In this document: piece after piece, positions 10,434-19,348 of the stretch
Layout of the letters: the number at the start of each line of letters is the position of its first letter
Position numbering within the stretch: position 1 is the first letter of the stretch
Origin: Pseudomonas entomophila
GTDB taxonomy: Bacteria > Pseudomonadota > Gammaproteobacteria > Pseudomonadales > Pseudomonadaceae
Reading direction: 5' to 3'
DNA length: 64,000 nt
NCBI RefSeq assembly: GCF_013523125.1
Contig: NZ_JAAMQJ010000007.1
Span: 62,001-126,000 of the forward strand
Program-made: the position numbers and the translations under genes
Notes under the pieces: generated by a model
What the model was told of the DNA's origin: nothing
Databases searched by the model: none
Seen by the model: the letters and a program-made list of their open reading frames with translations, nothing else

Positions 10434-11348
10434 ATGAACCGTAACGACCTGCGTCGTGTAGACCTCAACCTGCTGATTGTGTTCGAGACCCTGATGCACG
10501 AGCGCAGCGTGACCCGCGCCGCAGAAAAGCTGTTCCTCGGCCAGCCGGCGATCAGTGCAGCCCTGTCGCGCCTGCGCAACCTGTTCGACGATCCGCTGTT
10601 CGTGCGCACCGGCCGCACCATGGAACCTTCGGCCCGCGCTCAAGAGATCTTCGCCCTGCTCTCTCCGGCCCTGGACTCGATCTCCACCGCCGTCAGCCGC
10701 GCCGCCGAGTTCGACCCGGCCACCAGCACCGCGGTGTTTCGCATCGGCCTGTCGGACGACGTCGAGTTCGCCCTGCTGCCGCTGCTGCTCAAGCGCATAC
10801 GCGCCGAAGCCCCCGGTATCGTGCTGGTGGTGCGCCGGGTCAACTATCTGTTGATGCCCGCCCTGCTCGCCTCAGGCGAGATCTCGGTGGGTGTGAGCTA
10901 CACCGCCGACCTGCCGGCCAACGCCAAGCGCAAGGTGCTGCGGCGCAGCCGGGCGACGCTGCTGCGCGCCGACAGCGTGCCCGGTGCGATCACCCTGGAC
11001 GACTTCTGCGCCCGGCCCCACGCGCTGGTGTCGTTCGCCGGGGACCTGTCGGGGTTCATCGACGAAGCGCTGGAGACGATCGGGCGCAAGCGCCACGTGG
11101 TGCTGGCGGTGCCGCAGTTCAATGGGCTGGGGAGCCTGCTCGCGGGGACGGACATCCTGGCGACGGTGCCGGACTATACGGCCGAGGTACTGACCGCGGC
11201 GGGCGGGTTGCGGGCGGAAGAGCCGCCGATCGAGGTAGGGACGTTCGAGTTGCACATGGCCTGGCGAGGGGCGCAGGACAATGACCCGGCGGAGCGGTGG
11301 TTGCGGTCGCGGATCCAGGTGTTCTTCGGGGATCCCGACAGTGTGTGA
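10434..11348 (+). CDS. LysR-family transcriptional regulator
   Basis: A 304-aa protein of typical LysR length. Residues 1-65 form the winged helix-turn-helix: VDLNLLIVFETLMHERSVTR, then AAEKLFLGQPAISAALSRLR and DDPLFVRTGRTMEPSARA. Residues ~95-300 are the periplasmic-binding-protein-like effector domain (FRIGLSDDVEFALLP, SLLAGTDILATVPDY). The ligand is unknown. It is divergent from the quinone-oxidoreductase-like gene, which is its most likely target. The ribosome site is weak. The downstream gene at 11381 is convergent, and the short 32-bp gap shows no clear terminator. Confidence 0.92.
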   Translation: MNRNDLRRVDLNLLIVFETLMHERSVTRAAEKLFLGQPAISAALSRLRNLFDDPLFVRTGRTMEPSARAQEIFALLSPALDSISTAVSRAAEFDPATSTAVFRIGLSDDVEFALLPLLLKRIRAEAPGIVLVVRRVNYLLMPALLASGEISVGVSYTADLPANAKRKVLRRSRATLLRADSVPGAITLDDFCARPHALVSFAGDLSGFIDEALETIGRKRHVVLAVPQFNGLGSLLAGTDILATVPDYTAEVLTAAGGLRAEEPPIEVGTFELHMAWRGAQDNDPAERWLRSRIQVFFGDPDSV

Positions 11349-11380
11349 CGGCGATCGCTACAGGGCTCTGTCGCAGGTCG

Positions 11381-11836
11381 TCAACGAGGCATCGGCAGCC
11401 TGATTGAGTCGGTCAGGTGGTTGCAGCAGGTCGTGGACGGTGAAAAGGACAAGTGGATGATGCCCGCCTCCCCTTTGTAGCGCATGCAGTAGGTGCCCTT
11501 GTCGAGGGTGATGAACTGCCCCTGGATCACGTCGGACCCGTCAGGCTCCAGGCCGCCTCCGGTGGTGTCCTCGCCTGCCCCGATGAACACCTGGCCCGAG
11601 GGCACGCGCAGGTAGACGCTGCCGTCTGCGTTCGTCAGCGACGCCTGGACCCTGACCTGGTAGGTGCCATCGCTCGGCAGGTTCAGGAAGGCGATGGCGC
11701 CCGCGTTGGTTTCCAGCAGTTCGTCGTGCGGAAGGCTCCACCAATCGCAGGTGTCGTCCAGGCGGTGGCGTATCGCGTGCGTGTCGAAGACGGCCAGGGT
11801 GGCTGTGTCGGTGTGCAGGTGGAATTCGAGGGTCAT
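11381..11836 (-). CDS. Small protein of Rhs/immunity loci (possibly DUF6386)
   Basis: A 151-aa acidic soluble protein. The pattern RLDDTCDWWSLPHDEL, then AIAFLNLPSDGTYQVRV, YLRVPSGQVFIGAGEDTTGGG and GTYCMRYKG resembles proteins I associate with DUF6386, common in Pseudomonas polymorphic-toxin loci; this is from memory and uncertain. Beta-rich, no signal peptide. It is the outermost member of the minus-strand immunity array that runs to 27.6 kb. No Shine-Dalgarno site precedes the ATG at 11836 (a CCCC run instead), so expression may be low or the start may differ. Confidence 0.6.
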   Translation of the reverse strand: MTLEFHLHTDTATLAVFDTHAIRHRLDDTCDWWSLPHDELLETNAGAIAFLNLPSDGTYQVRVQASLTNADGSVYLRVPSGQVFIGAGEDTTGGGLEPDGSDVIQGQFITLDKGTYCMRYKGEAGIIHLSFSPSTTCCNHLTDSIRLPMPR

Positions 11837-11964
11837 GGGGGATTTGGGGTGAGGTCTTGTTGGGTTGGACTGGGTTCGGCAGTGGGTGGGATGCGCCTGT
11901 GCCCTGGAGTACGCGGCCTGCGAAATGATCGTGTCGAGGGATCGAGGGCAGGCTTATGGGGGAC

Positions 11965-12126
11965 CTACCAATCGCCGCGCCAGGCTTCCACCAAGGCATA
12001 CAGGAATTCAAGGATCGATCCCTTTTCGACCGTTTTGATCGAGTCTTCGAAGGCGTTGACTCCATGAATGCAGTGCTCGAAGCGTGAGAGCAGGGAAGCT
12101 GGAGCCTCGATACTACTCCCATGCAT
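11965..12126 (-). pseudogene. C-terminal remnant or tiny gene in the immunity array
   Basis: A 53-codon frame from an ATG at 12126 ends in SRFEHCIHGVNAFEDSIKT then VEKGSILEFLYALVEAWRGDW. This has the composition of a real immunity-protein C-terminus rather than random DNA. The first few codons overlap the 3' end of the SUKH gene at 12113, so it may be an intact small gene coupled to it or, more likely, the tail of a gene whose 5' part was replaced when the SUKH gene arrived. No family recognised. Confidence 0.4.
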
Positions 12127-12610
12127 CGATCTCAGACTCATCCTTCAATCCAGACAAGAAACTGTCGAAGGTTTCAGCCAACCGACGATAGGCATGCCGT
12201 TGATTCTCGACAACCGTCGAATCAGGATCGAACGAGTCAGTCGCATAGAAGCACACGCTTCCATCGGCCAGGTCGAGGCAGAAAAAATTGCCCCCTCCAT
12301 CGATCGCAAAAGGCAGCAGTGTCAGCGGCACGACTTGCCGTTCCGTCATGAGGGCATAGCATCCGCCAAGGTACCTGGTTTCCGACGCGTCCTGTGTGTC
12401 AGATCGCGATAAGGCCTTGAACTTTTTAATCTGAATCGCTTCATAGCCGTCATTACCTTCCCAGCAATCTCTGTCGGGAATACCGCCGTTGTATGACAGG
12501 AACAGGTGTTTGAATGAAGCAGGCAAGCGGGCTGCGATCTGTGTTTCGAGCGCTGCGATGTCGGAAGCGCTAATTGGCGGATCGGAGCGTGACAGCGTGA
12601 TCATGGGCAT
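12113..12610 (-). CDS. SMI1/KNR4 (SUKH) family immunity protein
   Basis: A 165-aa cytosolic protein of the SUKH superfamily, which neutralises many unrelated nuclease toxins of contact-dependent and Rhs systems. Signature segments are ISASDIAALETQIAARLPAS (residues ~13-33), FLSYNGGIPDRDCW (the YNGG turn, ~40-53), and VPLTLLPFAIDGGGNFFCLDL (~90-113). No adjacent matching toxin is left, so it is an orphan immunity gene. The frame is AT-richer than the chromosomal flank, fitting transfer. Confidence 0.85.
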   Translation of the reverse strand: MPMITLSRSDPPISASDIAALETQIAARLPASFKHLFLSYNGGIPDRDCWEGNDGYEAIQIKKFKALSRSDTQDASETRYLGGCYALMTERQVVPLTLLPFAIDGGGNFFCLDLADGSVCFYATDSFDPDSTVVENQRHAYRRLAETFDSFLSGLKDESEIDAWE

Positions 12611-12705
12611 ACCGGAACTGTCGAAATGAACACGTTGCCACAGTGGTCTGCAGGGCGCAACTCATGACCTGGGCTTGCACAGCATTCCGTTGACAAGGCA
12701 CAGAA

Positions 12706-13080
12706 TCAACAAGGGAACACACCTGCGGTATAACTGTTGAGCATTACGTTCGCCCATGCACTGCCAGACGTCTTTAAAACGGCGTCTATGATCAAGCCGA
12801 AATCGTCTGAGGCATACCCCGCCACCTCTGAGCTTCCTGTGAGAGCAAAGACCTTTTTGAACACATGCTCCCGAATCCTTGCAGACGTTTTCTCATCTTC
12901 GCGGGAGCGGTATGGCACCTTTAGCAGTGCCTCGTACGAAGCAGACCATTGGGCATCGAAACGTTCGTCATCGCGCTGAGCGAGCAGCGTGTCCCAGTCA
13001 TCGACGCCCGCCACGAGGGTCTCAAAAAAATCCTTGCTGTGTAGCCATTGTTCTACGTCTGTCAACGTATATCGCTTCAT
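12706..13080 (-). CDS. Hypothetical 124-aa protein, probable orphan immunity
   Basis: Begins MKRYTLTDVEQWLHSKDFFE and is helical and acidic, with no signal peptide and no recognised family. RSREDEKTSARIREHVFKKVFALTG in the middle suggests a compact helical bundle. The ATG at 13080 has AGGT upstream. Position inside a run of immunity genes is the only hint at function. Confidence 0.6.
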   Translation of the reverse strand: MKRYTLTDVEQWLHSKDFFETLVAGVDDWDTLLAQRDDERFDAQWSASYEALLKVPYRSREDEKTSARIREHVFKKVFALTGSSEVAGYASDDFGLIIDAVLKTSGSAWANVMLNSYTAGVFPC

Positions 13081-13180
13081 CCGGGTACCTGCTTTTAATG
13101 TGAGTACAATCCAACAGCGGCCTCGACCCGTCTCGCATTATTCGTAACTGCTTATCTTATAACCCTTGGAAGAAGCATAG

Positions 13181-14197
13181 TCAAAAGCACAACTGTGGCT
13201 TTACATAGGCCATATCGACCATGAGCAACGGCTGCGCAGCATCACTATCTTCATCTCGATAAGCCGTTATGACAGGGAAATTCGGACCCGTACCAATACC
13301 CATGTAGTAGTAACCCATGACGTGCACGTCGACGCTGACCCATTCGCACTTGCCCGCGAGGGTAATCGTTGGAAAGTTGGCATTCAGGCATGCGGGCCAG
13401 TCGAGCAAATACTCCCCAGGTACGACGCTCGGCTGCTGTACGTCAGACCTGAACTTGTACGTGCCGGTGAATTGAGGCTGCGCCACGCTTGGCACCAGAC
13501 GCCTGTCGTCCGCACAATCCAGCCCGTACACGTAATATGCCGTAGGAGTCATGCCCCACACCAGTATCAAAAGCCCCTCTTCGAACAGCTCGTTAGCGAG
13601 TTCAGTTTCACAAAAGGCGTCTTTCAAGTTGACTTCGCCTTCGCCCAATCGGGAAATGATGTAGGCGTTCATCTTTTCAAGGTCAGCTATGAAAAATCCG
13701 AGCTGGCCATAACTGTTATACACCGGGTTTCTTTCCATCCCTATGCACAACGGCAGTTTACTCGACCGCCTGAGCCTGATGATGACGTGGAAGATCTCGG
13801 AGTACTCTAGTAGAGGTTTTATATGGTCCGGAACCTCGCCGAAATGCTTCAGAGGGAGGTCCAAGTAGATGTCGACTGATAGCACATAGCGACCGCGAGC
13901 AATCAGGCTACTGTCCAAGACCAGTTCTTCTGGACCAAGGTCTATACTGACGTCTCCTGGCACCCGCACTTCAATGTCCAGTGCCTGCTCTGAAATCTTC
14001 AAGCCACGCACAGCGGCCCCATAGTAGATACCTTCTTCTTCCCTGCTCCAACTGAGCAGAGCTTTTCTCTGCACACTGCCAAACTCCGAAGCATCGAAAT
14101 CTGTCATGACGATATCGACGTCCGCCACCTTGAGGACCGCATTCGCGATCACCCTGGAATCGTTGGTGGTGATGTACTGGACTTTGCTGTCGTGCAT
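13181..14197 (-). CDS. Hypothetical 338-aa protein of the immunity array
   Basis: No family recognised. The start at 14197 is chosen because AGGAG lies seven bases upstream; an in-frame GTG at 14281 would add 28 residues without a ribosome site. The protein begins MHDSKVQYITTNDS and is predicted beta-rich with repeated [hydrophobic]-x-[hydrophobic] strands (ALDIEVRVPGDVSIDLG, GRYVLSVDIYLDLPL). The C-terminal third has a WVSVDVHVMGYYYMGIG segment. It is about twice the length of its neighbours and may be two immunity-like domains. It is cytosolic, with no signal peptide. Confidence 0.6.
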   Translation of the reverse strand: MHDSKVQYITTNDSRVIANAVLKVADVDIVMTDFDASEFGSVQRKALLSWSREEEGIYYGAAVRGLKISEQALDIEVRVPGDVSIDLGPEELVLDSSLIARGRYVLSVDIYLDLPLKHFGEVPDHIKPLLEYSEIFHVIIRLRRSSKLPLCIGMERNPVYNSYGQLGFFIADLEKMNAYIISRLGEGEVNLKDAFCETELANELFEEGLLILVWGMTPTAYYVYGLDCADDRRLVPSVAQPQFTGTYKFRSDVQQPSVVPGEYLLDWPACLNANFPTITLAGKCEWVSVDVHVMGYYYMGIGTGPNFPVITAYRDEDSDAAQPLLMVDMAYVKPQLCF

Positions 14198-14383
14198 GAA
14201 TACTCCTGCGAAGGTTTTTCTCCAGCTTATCCCTTCTGCCTCAAGCACTCTCCGAGGATAAGCGACATTGTAGATGCACACGTACGACCTGACAGGTGAT
14301 AGGCGACTGTGATCAGTTTATTTCATCGCCTGGAATGCAGACATGAATTGACACGTCGACGTGTGGCCTTTCAACCTGCGTCA

Positions 14384-14794
14384 CTACTCTCCATCATACA
14401 AGCCTATGTACTGCAAGCCATTATAGAGCTTGCCCGGTATATCAGAAACCTCCACGCTCCCATCGGAGTACCACAGGATGGCATTGGCCCTCACAATACC
14501 CAGCTCCATGCATTGGGCTTTGAGATCGGGCAACCGGTCGCGGTCGACTGCTGAATCGACCAGCAGTTCATCAAGGCTGACCTCATCCGGCTTGCGTGGC
14601 ATGATCCCCATGAAATCTTCGTCATACCAGGAAATGCCAATATCCTTGCAAAATCCGCAAACCTGATATTTAGGGTCATCAATGTCGACTGAATAATCCA
14701 GCTCGAAATAGCTCAGGTATTCTTCTTCAGACGAAAAATTCGTACCCACCCATACATGCACCTTGTCGTACTGCTCCAGCGTTTCCGGCTCCAT
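14384..14794 (-). CDS. Imm22-family immunity protein
   Basis: A 136-aa protein starting at the ATG at 14794, preceded by TTGGAG. It carries VHVWVGTNFSSEEEYLSYFE, CGFCKDIGISWYDEDFMG, LPDLKAQCMELGI, ANAILWYSDGS and GLQYIGLYDGE, the pattern of the Imm22 (DUF4284) family. It is closely related along its whole length to the broken copy at 15026-15436, so the two are a tandem duplication. An in-frame start at 14833 lacks a good ribosome site. Confidence 0.8.
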   Translation of the reverse strand: MEPETLEQYDKVHVWVGTNFSSEEEYLSYFELDYSVDIDDPKYQVCGFCKDIGISWYDEDFMGIMPRKPDEVSLDELLVDSAVDRDRLPDLKAQCMELGIVRANAILWYSDGSVEVSDIPGKLYNGLQYIGLYDGE

Positions 14795-15025
14795 TTTTAT
14801 CTCCAAACGTAAACGCTCATCATGATCGAGCAAGCCTGTTCAAGCGTCTGGCACATGAGCGTTGACTCTGTACCCTCGATAACCCGGCTGACCTGCAAGA
14901 CTAGCCGTCGCGCTGAGAAGCGGGTTCACAGACCATCAGCTCTTGTTGATCATTGGGCCGTCGCTATCAGCATATGGCGGCTTTTCGCCATATGCAGCGC
15001 ACCTAAGACCTGCGCTTTGACGTAT

Positions 15026-15436
15026 TCAATTTCCCTCAAATAGCCCAATATAGTGCAACCCGTTGTACTCAGTCCGGATCGGTTCGGCAACCAATGTGCC
15101 CCCATCCGAATACCAAAATATGGCATTGGCCTTGTCTATGCCCAACGCCAGGCAGGCGGCTTTCAAAGCAGCTATTTGACCTGGATCGACAGATGACTCT
15201 GAAAGAATTTCATCCAGACTTACCTCTTGCTCTCTCCGAGGGATAATACCGATAAAGTCCTCATCGTACCAATCGGTGCCGATATCCCTGCAAAAGCCAC
15301 AGATCTTGTAATCCGGGTCACCCAGATCAGCTGTCTAGTCCAGCTCGAAATACTTCAGATACTCCTCTTCTGGAGAGAAATTGCTTCCTACCCAGACATG
15401 AATTTTCTGGGACCGCTCGATGTCATAAGCATCCAT
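15026..15436 (-). pseudogene. Imm22 paralogue interrupted by one in-frame TAG
   Basis: Translating from the ATG at 15436 gives IHVWVGSNFSPEEEYLKYFELD, then a TAG at 15335-15337 (codon 34), then, with no frame change, TADLGDPDYKICGFCRDIGT, WYDEDFIGIIPRREQEVSL and a normal end at GLHYIGLFEGN (stop 15026-15028). The stop replaces the tyrosine of FELDY in the intact copy at 14384-14794. Everything after it is still well conserved, so the inactivation is recent, or TAG is read through, or the base is a sequencing error. The full length would be 136 codons, equal to the neighbour. Confidence 0.85.
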
Positions 15437-15465
15437 CTTGTCTACCCTTGTTTAGACAACGTCCC

Positions 15466-15807
15466 TCAAACCTCCACATCCATGAAGGTGTCGTGATCTG
15501 CGTAATAATTCAATGCCGCACTGTATTCCTCGTGGGTAGCCTTGGGCTTTTGCTCCAGCACTGACCTCACCACATCGACACAGTGCTGACCCGAAAACAT
15601 ATAGTCCAAACTTTCTGCTTTCACAGACTCGGGATACACCTCCTGATCGTCTTCCACCTTGGGATAGTCTGCCAAAAAGTAATCGTCTTCCAGGTTAAGG
15701 CCTTGGTCGTCTTCACCATACAAGCAAAAATCGTCGCCTTCATCCCCACTCCACTTCACATACTCTATGATCTCTGACAACTTGTAGTATCTGTTTAGAG
15801 CCAGCAC
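15466..15807 (-). CDS. Hypothetical 113-aa acidic protein of the immunity array
   Basis: The start is placed at the GTG at 15807, which has GGAGAGG five bases upstream and gives LALNRYYKLSEIIEYVKWSG. An in-frame GTG at 15822 is less likely. The protein is very acidic (GDEGDDFCLYGEDDQGLNLE, DYPKVEDDQEVY), as is common in nuclease inhibitors that mimic nucleic acid. It lies 29 bp upstream, in transcription order, of the broken Imm22 gene and may have been in one operon with it. Family not recognised with confidence. Confidence 0.6.
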   Translation of the reverse strand: MLALNRYYKLSEIIEYVKWSGDEGDDFCLYGEDDQGLNLEDDYFLADYPKVEDDQEVYPESVKAESLDYMFSGQHCVDVVRSVLEQKPKATHEEYSAALNYYADHDTFMDVEV

Positions 15808-16025
15808 GGAACCTCTCCTCACTACACTTTATCCAACCCTATCCTTGAAGCAGTAAAACCCAAGCGGTCTAGAAATTCAACGCTGGAGTGGCACTCTACG
15901 GATATTTGCGTTGTGAACCTGCGAACGTTTGTCGGCTGGCGACGGCGGAGCGAACGGCCGGGCCTCCCGGGCCCTTGCGTCGTAGCAGAACACACGCTGC
16001 TCTGTCGAAGGCAGATCAATAAGGC

Positions 16026-16583
16026 TCAAAGGCATACCTTGGCTATCGGATCAAAGCTGGCCATGCCATGCGCCAACGTACTAGGAAAGCTTCGTGGCTT
16101 GAGTGCACCAGATAAAACGTCAGCGAGCATGGTGGTCAGGTTGAGTTGAAAATGCTCGATTTCGGGCGATCTTGCTGCAACGATAGCAACGCCCCAGTGA
16201 TCACTATCGCGGTCCGACCGCGCCGCCCAGAATAAGTAATCGCCGTTATCGGTCACACCTACCGGGATCAACCCTTCCGTTGTGACAAATAGTGGATAGT
16301 CAAAGTAATCAGGATCGGCCCGATTCAACTCGTCAAGATCGGTTAAAATCAAGCTGGACTGCTCAAATAAATTTACGCTTCTTTCAGGACTGAATGGATT
16401 GAATAGAACAACGAAATTGGCTATTTTTCCGGCACCATAACTGTCAACGAATTCCATGTAGTCAGCCGGAAAGGACACACCGGGTTTGATCTCTGGCCAT
16501 ACCTTCCCTGCGCCTGCTGCCACAGGATGTTTAGGAGGTGGGACCAAGGCGCGCAAGGCGTTCGCGGTCATGTTTCCATCCAT
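16026..16583 (-). CDS. SMI1/KNR4-like (SUKH) immunity protein
   Basis: About 185 aa. LRALVPPPKHPVAAG, WPEIKPGVSFPADYMEFVDSYGAG and IANFVVLFNPFSPERSVNLFEQ fit the SMI1/KNR4 fold with the initial helix, the P-x-D-[YF] turn and the central sheet. FVTTEGLIPVGVTDNGDYLFW is the SUKH-type 'cognate surface' strand pair. The start could be the ATG at 16583 or at 16571 (MTANALRAL), which has GGATGG just upstream; a GTG at 16604 is also in frame. Orphan immunity gene with no nearby toxin. Confidence 0.72.
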   Translation of the reverse strand: MDGNMTANALRALVPPPKHPVAAGAGKVWPEIKPGVSFPADYMEFVDSYGAGKIANFVVLFNPFSPERSVNLFEQSSLILTDLDELNRADPDYFDYPLFVTTEGLIPVGVTDNGDYLFWAARSDRDSDHWGVAIVAARSPEIEHFQLNLTTMLADVLSGALKPRSFPSTLAHGMASFDPIAKVCL

Positions 16584-16628
16584 ATAGACGTGCCTGAAGG
16601 GCACTAATGAACATCAGAACTGTAGCAT

Positions 16629-17195
16629 TCAAGGGCCAGTCAGTTCAAAATCCAGATCACTCACATCTGAGGCATCAGCAATCACAGGCAGGCTGGAAAC
16701 AGCGGAAAATTCGAGCCCATACCCTCGTTCAGAACCACAATGTTGGAGACCTACGTAGCCTCTGATGGACAAACTATAATTTCCAGGCTCGACGTCAATA
16801 TAATCATTGCTGGGAAGCCTAGAATCGTACTCGTTTTTATAATTCAGGAAAAAATCTTCATTCCAGTCAAATAGCGCATTCAGATCTGATACCACCAACA
16901 TACCAGACATTATTGACAGCGGGAGTCCCTGATGCGTGAATATTGGCTCTGGCAAGCAATCCATATTTCTATCTCGAGGCTCTGCAAACACAAAATACGC
17001 TTGCTCCGTAATTTGATATATAGGGAGAACCACTCCCTGCTCGATCGCCTTCTGCCCGAGCGTTTCGTCTATCAAAAAAGCATTAAAAATATTTTTATCA
17101 ACCAGCCCCTGACTTTTTATAAATTCTGCAAGGTGCGCTGGATCAAACAAGACCATGCCGGGTGCATATAGCTCTATCAAGGCACTTCGCTTCAT
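16629..17195 (-). CDS. Hypothetical 188-aa protein of the immunity array
   Basis: Starts MKRSALIELYAPGMVLFDPA with GGAGGA upstream of the ATG at 17195. It contains IYQITEQAYFVFAEPRDRNMD and a C-terminal beta-rich segment (DVEPGNYSLSIRGYVGLQHC). No recognised family. AT-rich codon use compared with the T6SS block shows that it belongs to the accessory island. The stop is only 45 bp before the start of the SUKH gene at 16583, so the two are probably cotranscribed. Confidence 0.6.
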   Translation of the reverse strand: MKRSALIELYAPGMVLFDPAHLAEFIKSQGLVDKNIFNAFLIDETLGQKAIEQGVVLPIYQITEQAYFVFAEPRDRNMDCLPEPIFTHQGLPLSIMSGMLVVSDLNALFDWNEDFFLNYKNEYDSRLPSNDYIDVEPGNYSLSIRGYVGLQHCGSERGYGLEFSAVSSLPVIADASDVSDLDFELTGP

Positions 17196-17312
17196 GACTC
17201 ATATCCTCCTACGACATTTTCCAGCGACCTCGCCACCTTACTTAGTTAACGCCTCACTGAAGGTCACACCCTGAGAAGCCGCTGTTCGATGCGGGAGTCT
17301 TAAGCTTCAAGA

Positions 17313-17873
17313 CTAAAGCCCTTCAAGCACTGACACAAGCTCAACCCCCTTGACAGAAGCGTCTTTGAAAAGCTGGGCAATACTATTAGAAAGAACAATA
17401 CTCTCTCTGTTTTCCGAAGCCCTGAAAAACTGAGCATCCGATACTTTATCCTGCAAAACTATTTTTCTGAACCTCTTAGGCCCATCTGGTATGGACTTTA
17501 TCAAGGGGCCATACACACAGCTGCTCAAATCAAAGGCCTCCTCAAACTTCAGCACATTCAACACAGCATAGTCTGTAATAACTTGATCATTGACCTCGAT
17601 GATAGCAGGTACAAGCTGGACGTCATCAGGGCAGTTGTCTCGAAGAATTCTGGAAACTCTCCCACTTACCAAATCAGGACCGTCACTGTAAAGGAAATCG
17701 AATTTCTTGAAAGCTGCCAAACTAATCTTCTTTTGTATACTGAAAGCTACAAAATCAGTGTCAAGCTCTAGCGCTTTTGTCAAAATGAATTCCAAGTGGC
17801 TTGGGTTTTTTTCATGATCATACTTGAGCCAATACTTTTCAGGGTATTCGTCACTGGGGACCATCATCTTCAT
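17313..17873 (-). CDS. Imm11/DUF1629-like immunity protein
   Basis: A 186-aa protein. KKFDFLYSDGPDLVSGRVSR, then LVPAIIEVNDQVITDYAVLN and DAQFFRASENRESIVLSNSI with the end VKGVELVSVLEGL, match the order of features in Imm11 (DUF1629) proteins: a 'D-G-P-x-[LV]-[VI]-S' turn, a Y-x-x-L-N-V-L strand and a terminal '[FL]-R-x-x-x...I-[VI]-x-S' strand. GGAG lies just upstream of the ATG at 17873. A partially deleted paralogue sits at 19349-19678. Confidence 0.65.
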   Translation of the reverse strand: MKMMVPSDEYPEKYWLKYDHEKNPSHLEFILTKALELDTDFVAFSIQKKISLAAFKKFDFLYSDGPDLVSGRVSRILRDNCPDDVQLVPAIIEVNDQVITDYAVLNVLKFEEAFDLSSCVYGPLIKSIPDGPKRFRKIVLQDKVSDAQFFRASENRESIVLSNSIAQLFKDASVKGVELVSVLEGL

Positions 17874-18151
17874 TCAGGGCTCCTCATACTGGACCTGAGA
17901 CTCCTCAAACACTCACAGCAGCAGGTCGGCATCGTTGCTAGCAGCTGGGCAGCTGCTCATGGAGCGCGCCTACCAGTCTATAACACAAGCTCAAGCATGC
18001 GTTCTCAGCGTCCGCAGGTAGGCAGGGCTTGAAGCATCCATCATAATCACATCACCCTTACTGGTTGCAAAGGTTTCGCTGGCTTATAACAGGACGTGAA
18101 TAGTGAATCCAGCAGTCCTTCGTCGAGTCACTGCTTCAGTGACAGATCGAT

Positions 18152-18757
18152 TCACCACCCCTCCCAAGGATTGAAAGTGAAAGCCTCATCAATCTTCTCA
18201 AACGTCAAGCCAATAAGTTTCTTGGCAGAATATGCTTCTTTGAAGGCCCACGAACACACCGCCTGTGTAAGCTCTTCGCAAAAAAACAAGTCTTCATGGA
18301 CATCATCTTTGATGACGAAGCGATCAATCCGGTCGTAGATTGGCGACGAATTGATCCGCTCGGCCTTCGGCCGTAGCAATGCTTCATCCATTAGGGCGAA
18401 CTCTGACCTTTCAACATCCAGCAAAGAGCGTCTACTCAGGATGCAAAAGAAGCTGAAATCTCTCAGGCGTGCTCCAGACCCTAACTCGATCGTCAACGGC
18501 AACTCAATGTAACGACATCTATGCATAGCGCACAGATTCAAAAATCCTGATGAAACGATATACTGCTCCAGCACCGCATCAACTTCAAACCGTTCCAACT
18601 CCAACTTGACAGTGTAACAACGTTCAAATAAACTCCCTTGAGGGCTCTCCCCGGCCTGATTGAATTCAGGAAGCTCTGGAGACCATGTTGCATCGAAAAA
18701 AAGGGGCACCCCCTCAACACTGTCAGGGCCGACAACATAGAAATCCTTGCTTCTCAT
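18152..18757 (-). CDS. Imm11/Imm43-like 201-aa immunity protein
   Basis: Begins MRSKDFYVVGPDSVEGVPLF and ends LFFCEELTQAVCSWAFKEAY with IGLTFEKIDEAF. The [LF]-F-[CV]-x-E-x-L...G-L-T-F ending is typical of DUF1629-type immunity proteins, but overall identity to the neighbour at 17313 looks low. The ATG at 18757 follows a GGGG-containing site; the GTG at 18760 is adjacent and in frame. It is cytosolic, with no signal peptide. Which toxin it matches cannot be told. Confidence 0.6.
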   Translation of the reverse strand: MRSKDFYVVGPDSVEGVPLFFDATWSPELPEFNQAGESPQGSLFERCYTVKLELERFEVDAVLEQYIVSSGFLNLCAMHRCRYIELPLTIELGSGARLRDFSFFCILSRRSLLDVERSEFALMDEALLRPKAERINSSPIYDRIDRFVIKDDVHEDLFFCEELTQAVCSWAFKEAYSAKKLIGLTFEKIDEAFTFNPWEGW

Positions 18758-18917
18758 CACAGCAATCCCCCCGTGATTGAATCCATTTCAAACAACCTCT
18801 TACCAAGTCCCAATTTTACGCAGCCCGGTATACTTTATTGCCTTGAGCCAGCACGTCATCCAGCGTAGGGACCGTCGGTTAGCTGAAGCATCAAAGCGTG
18901 TAACTGAAAAAGCAAGG

Positions 18918-19328
18918 CTATAAGTCAACCAAGATACTACTGCCTTCCAATAATTTTCTCAGCGAATCCTTTAAAAGACTAATGCTCTTGTCATCTGCAG
19001 CCTTCCCTTTTAGCTCAACGACAACGGCTTTACCGTTGAAGTGCTGCCAATGACCCGGCTTTATCTCAACCTCCAACCTGTTTTCTGAAACACTTACACT
19101 CTGGATGGCATTCGTCACTTCATAGGCTGTCTCTGCAGTTTGAAGCCCAACACCCTCCTCGACAGTGGCATTATTTTCTTCATCCAAACGCGTGATGATG
19201 ATAAAGGCTTGCGGATCGACCGCGTCATCACAGAGTGCCACGATCAATACGTCATCTTCTTCGCAAGATTTTATATCTGTAGCGTCGAATATATACATAT
19301 CTACCCCACGGTCAATCATATCCATCAT
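18918..19328 (-). CDS. Imm10-like immunity protein
   Basis: A 136-aa acidic protein. CEEDDVLIVALCDDAVDPQA, then FIIITRLDEENN and TAYEVTNAIQSVSVSENRLE resemble Imm10: an acidic strand, a short 'Y/F-[IL]-x-x-[QT]-R' strand, and a helix before the last sheet. Starts at 19328 or at internal ATGs (19319 or 19298, the latter preceded by GGGGTAG) are possible. A weak family match, called mainly from pattern and context. Confidence 0.55.
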   Translation of the reverse strand: MMDMIDRGVDMYIFDATDIKSCEEDDVLIVALCDDAVDPQAFIIITRLDEENNATVEEGVGLQTAETAYEVTNAIQSVSVSENRLEVEIKPGHWQHFNGKAVVVELKGKAADDKSISLLKDSLRKLLEGSSILVDL

Positions 19329-19348
19329 CAGACACTCAGCTGAAGCTG

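Noticed and set aside
16629..17195. Secreted toxin in the immunity array
   Set aside because: The proteins here lack signal peptides, catalytic motifs and Rhs/PAAR linkage; immunity or unknown is the safer reading.
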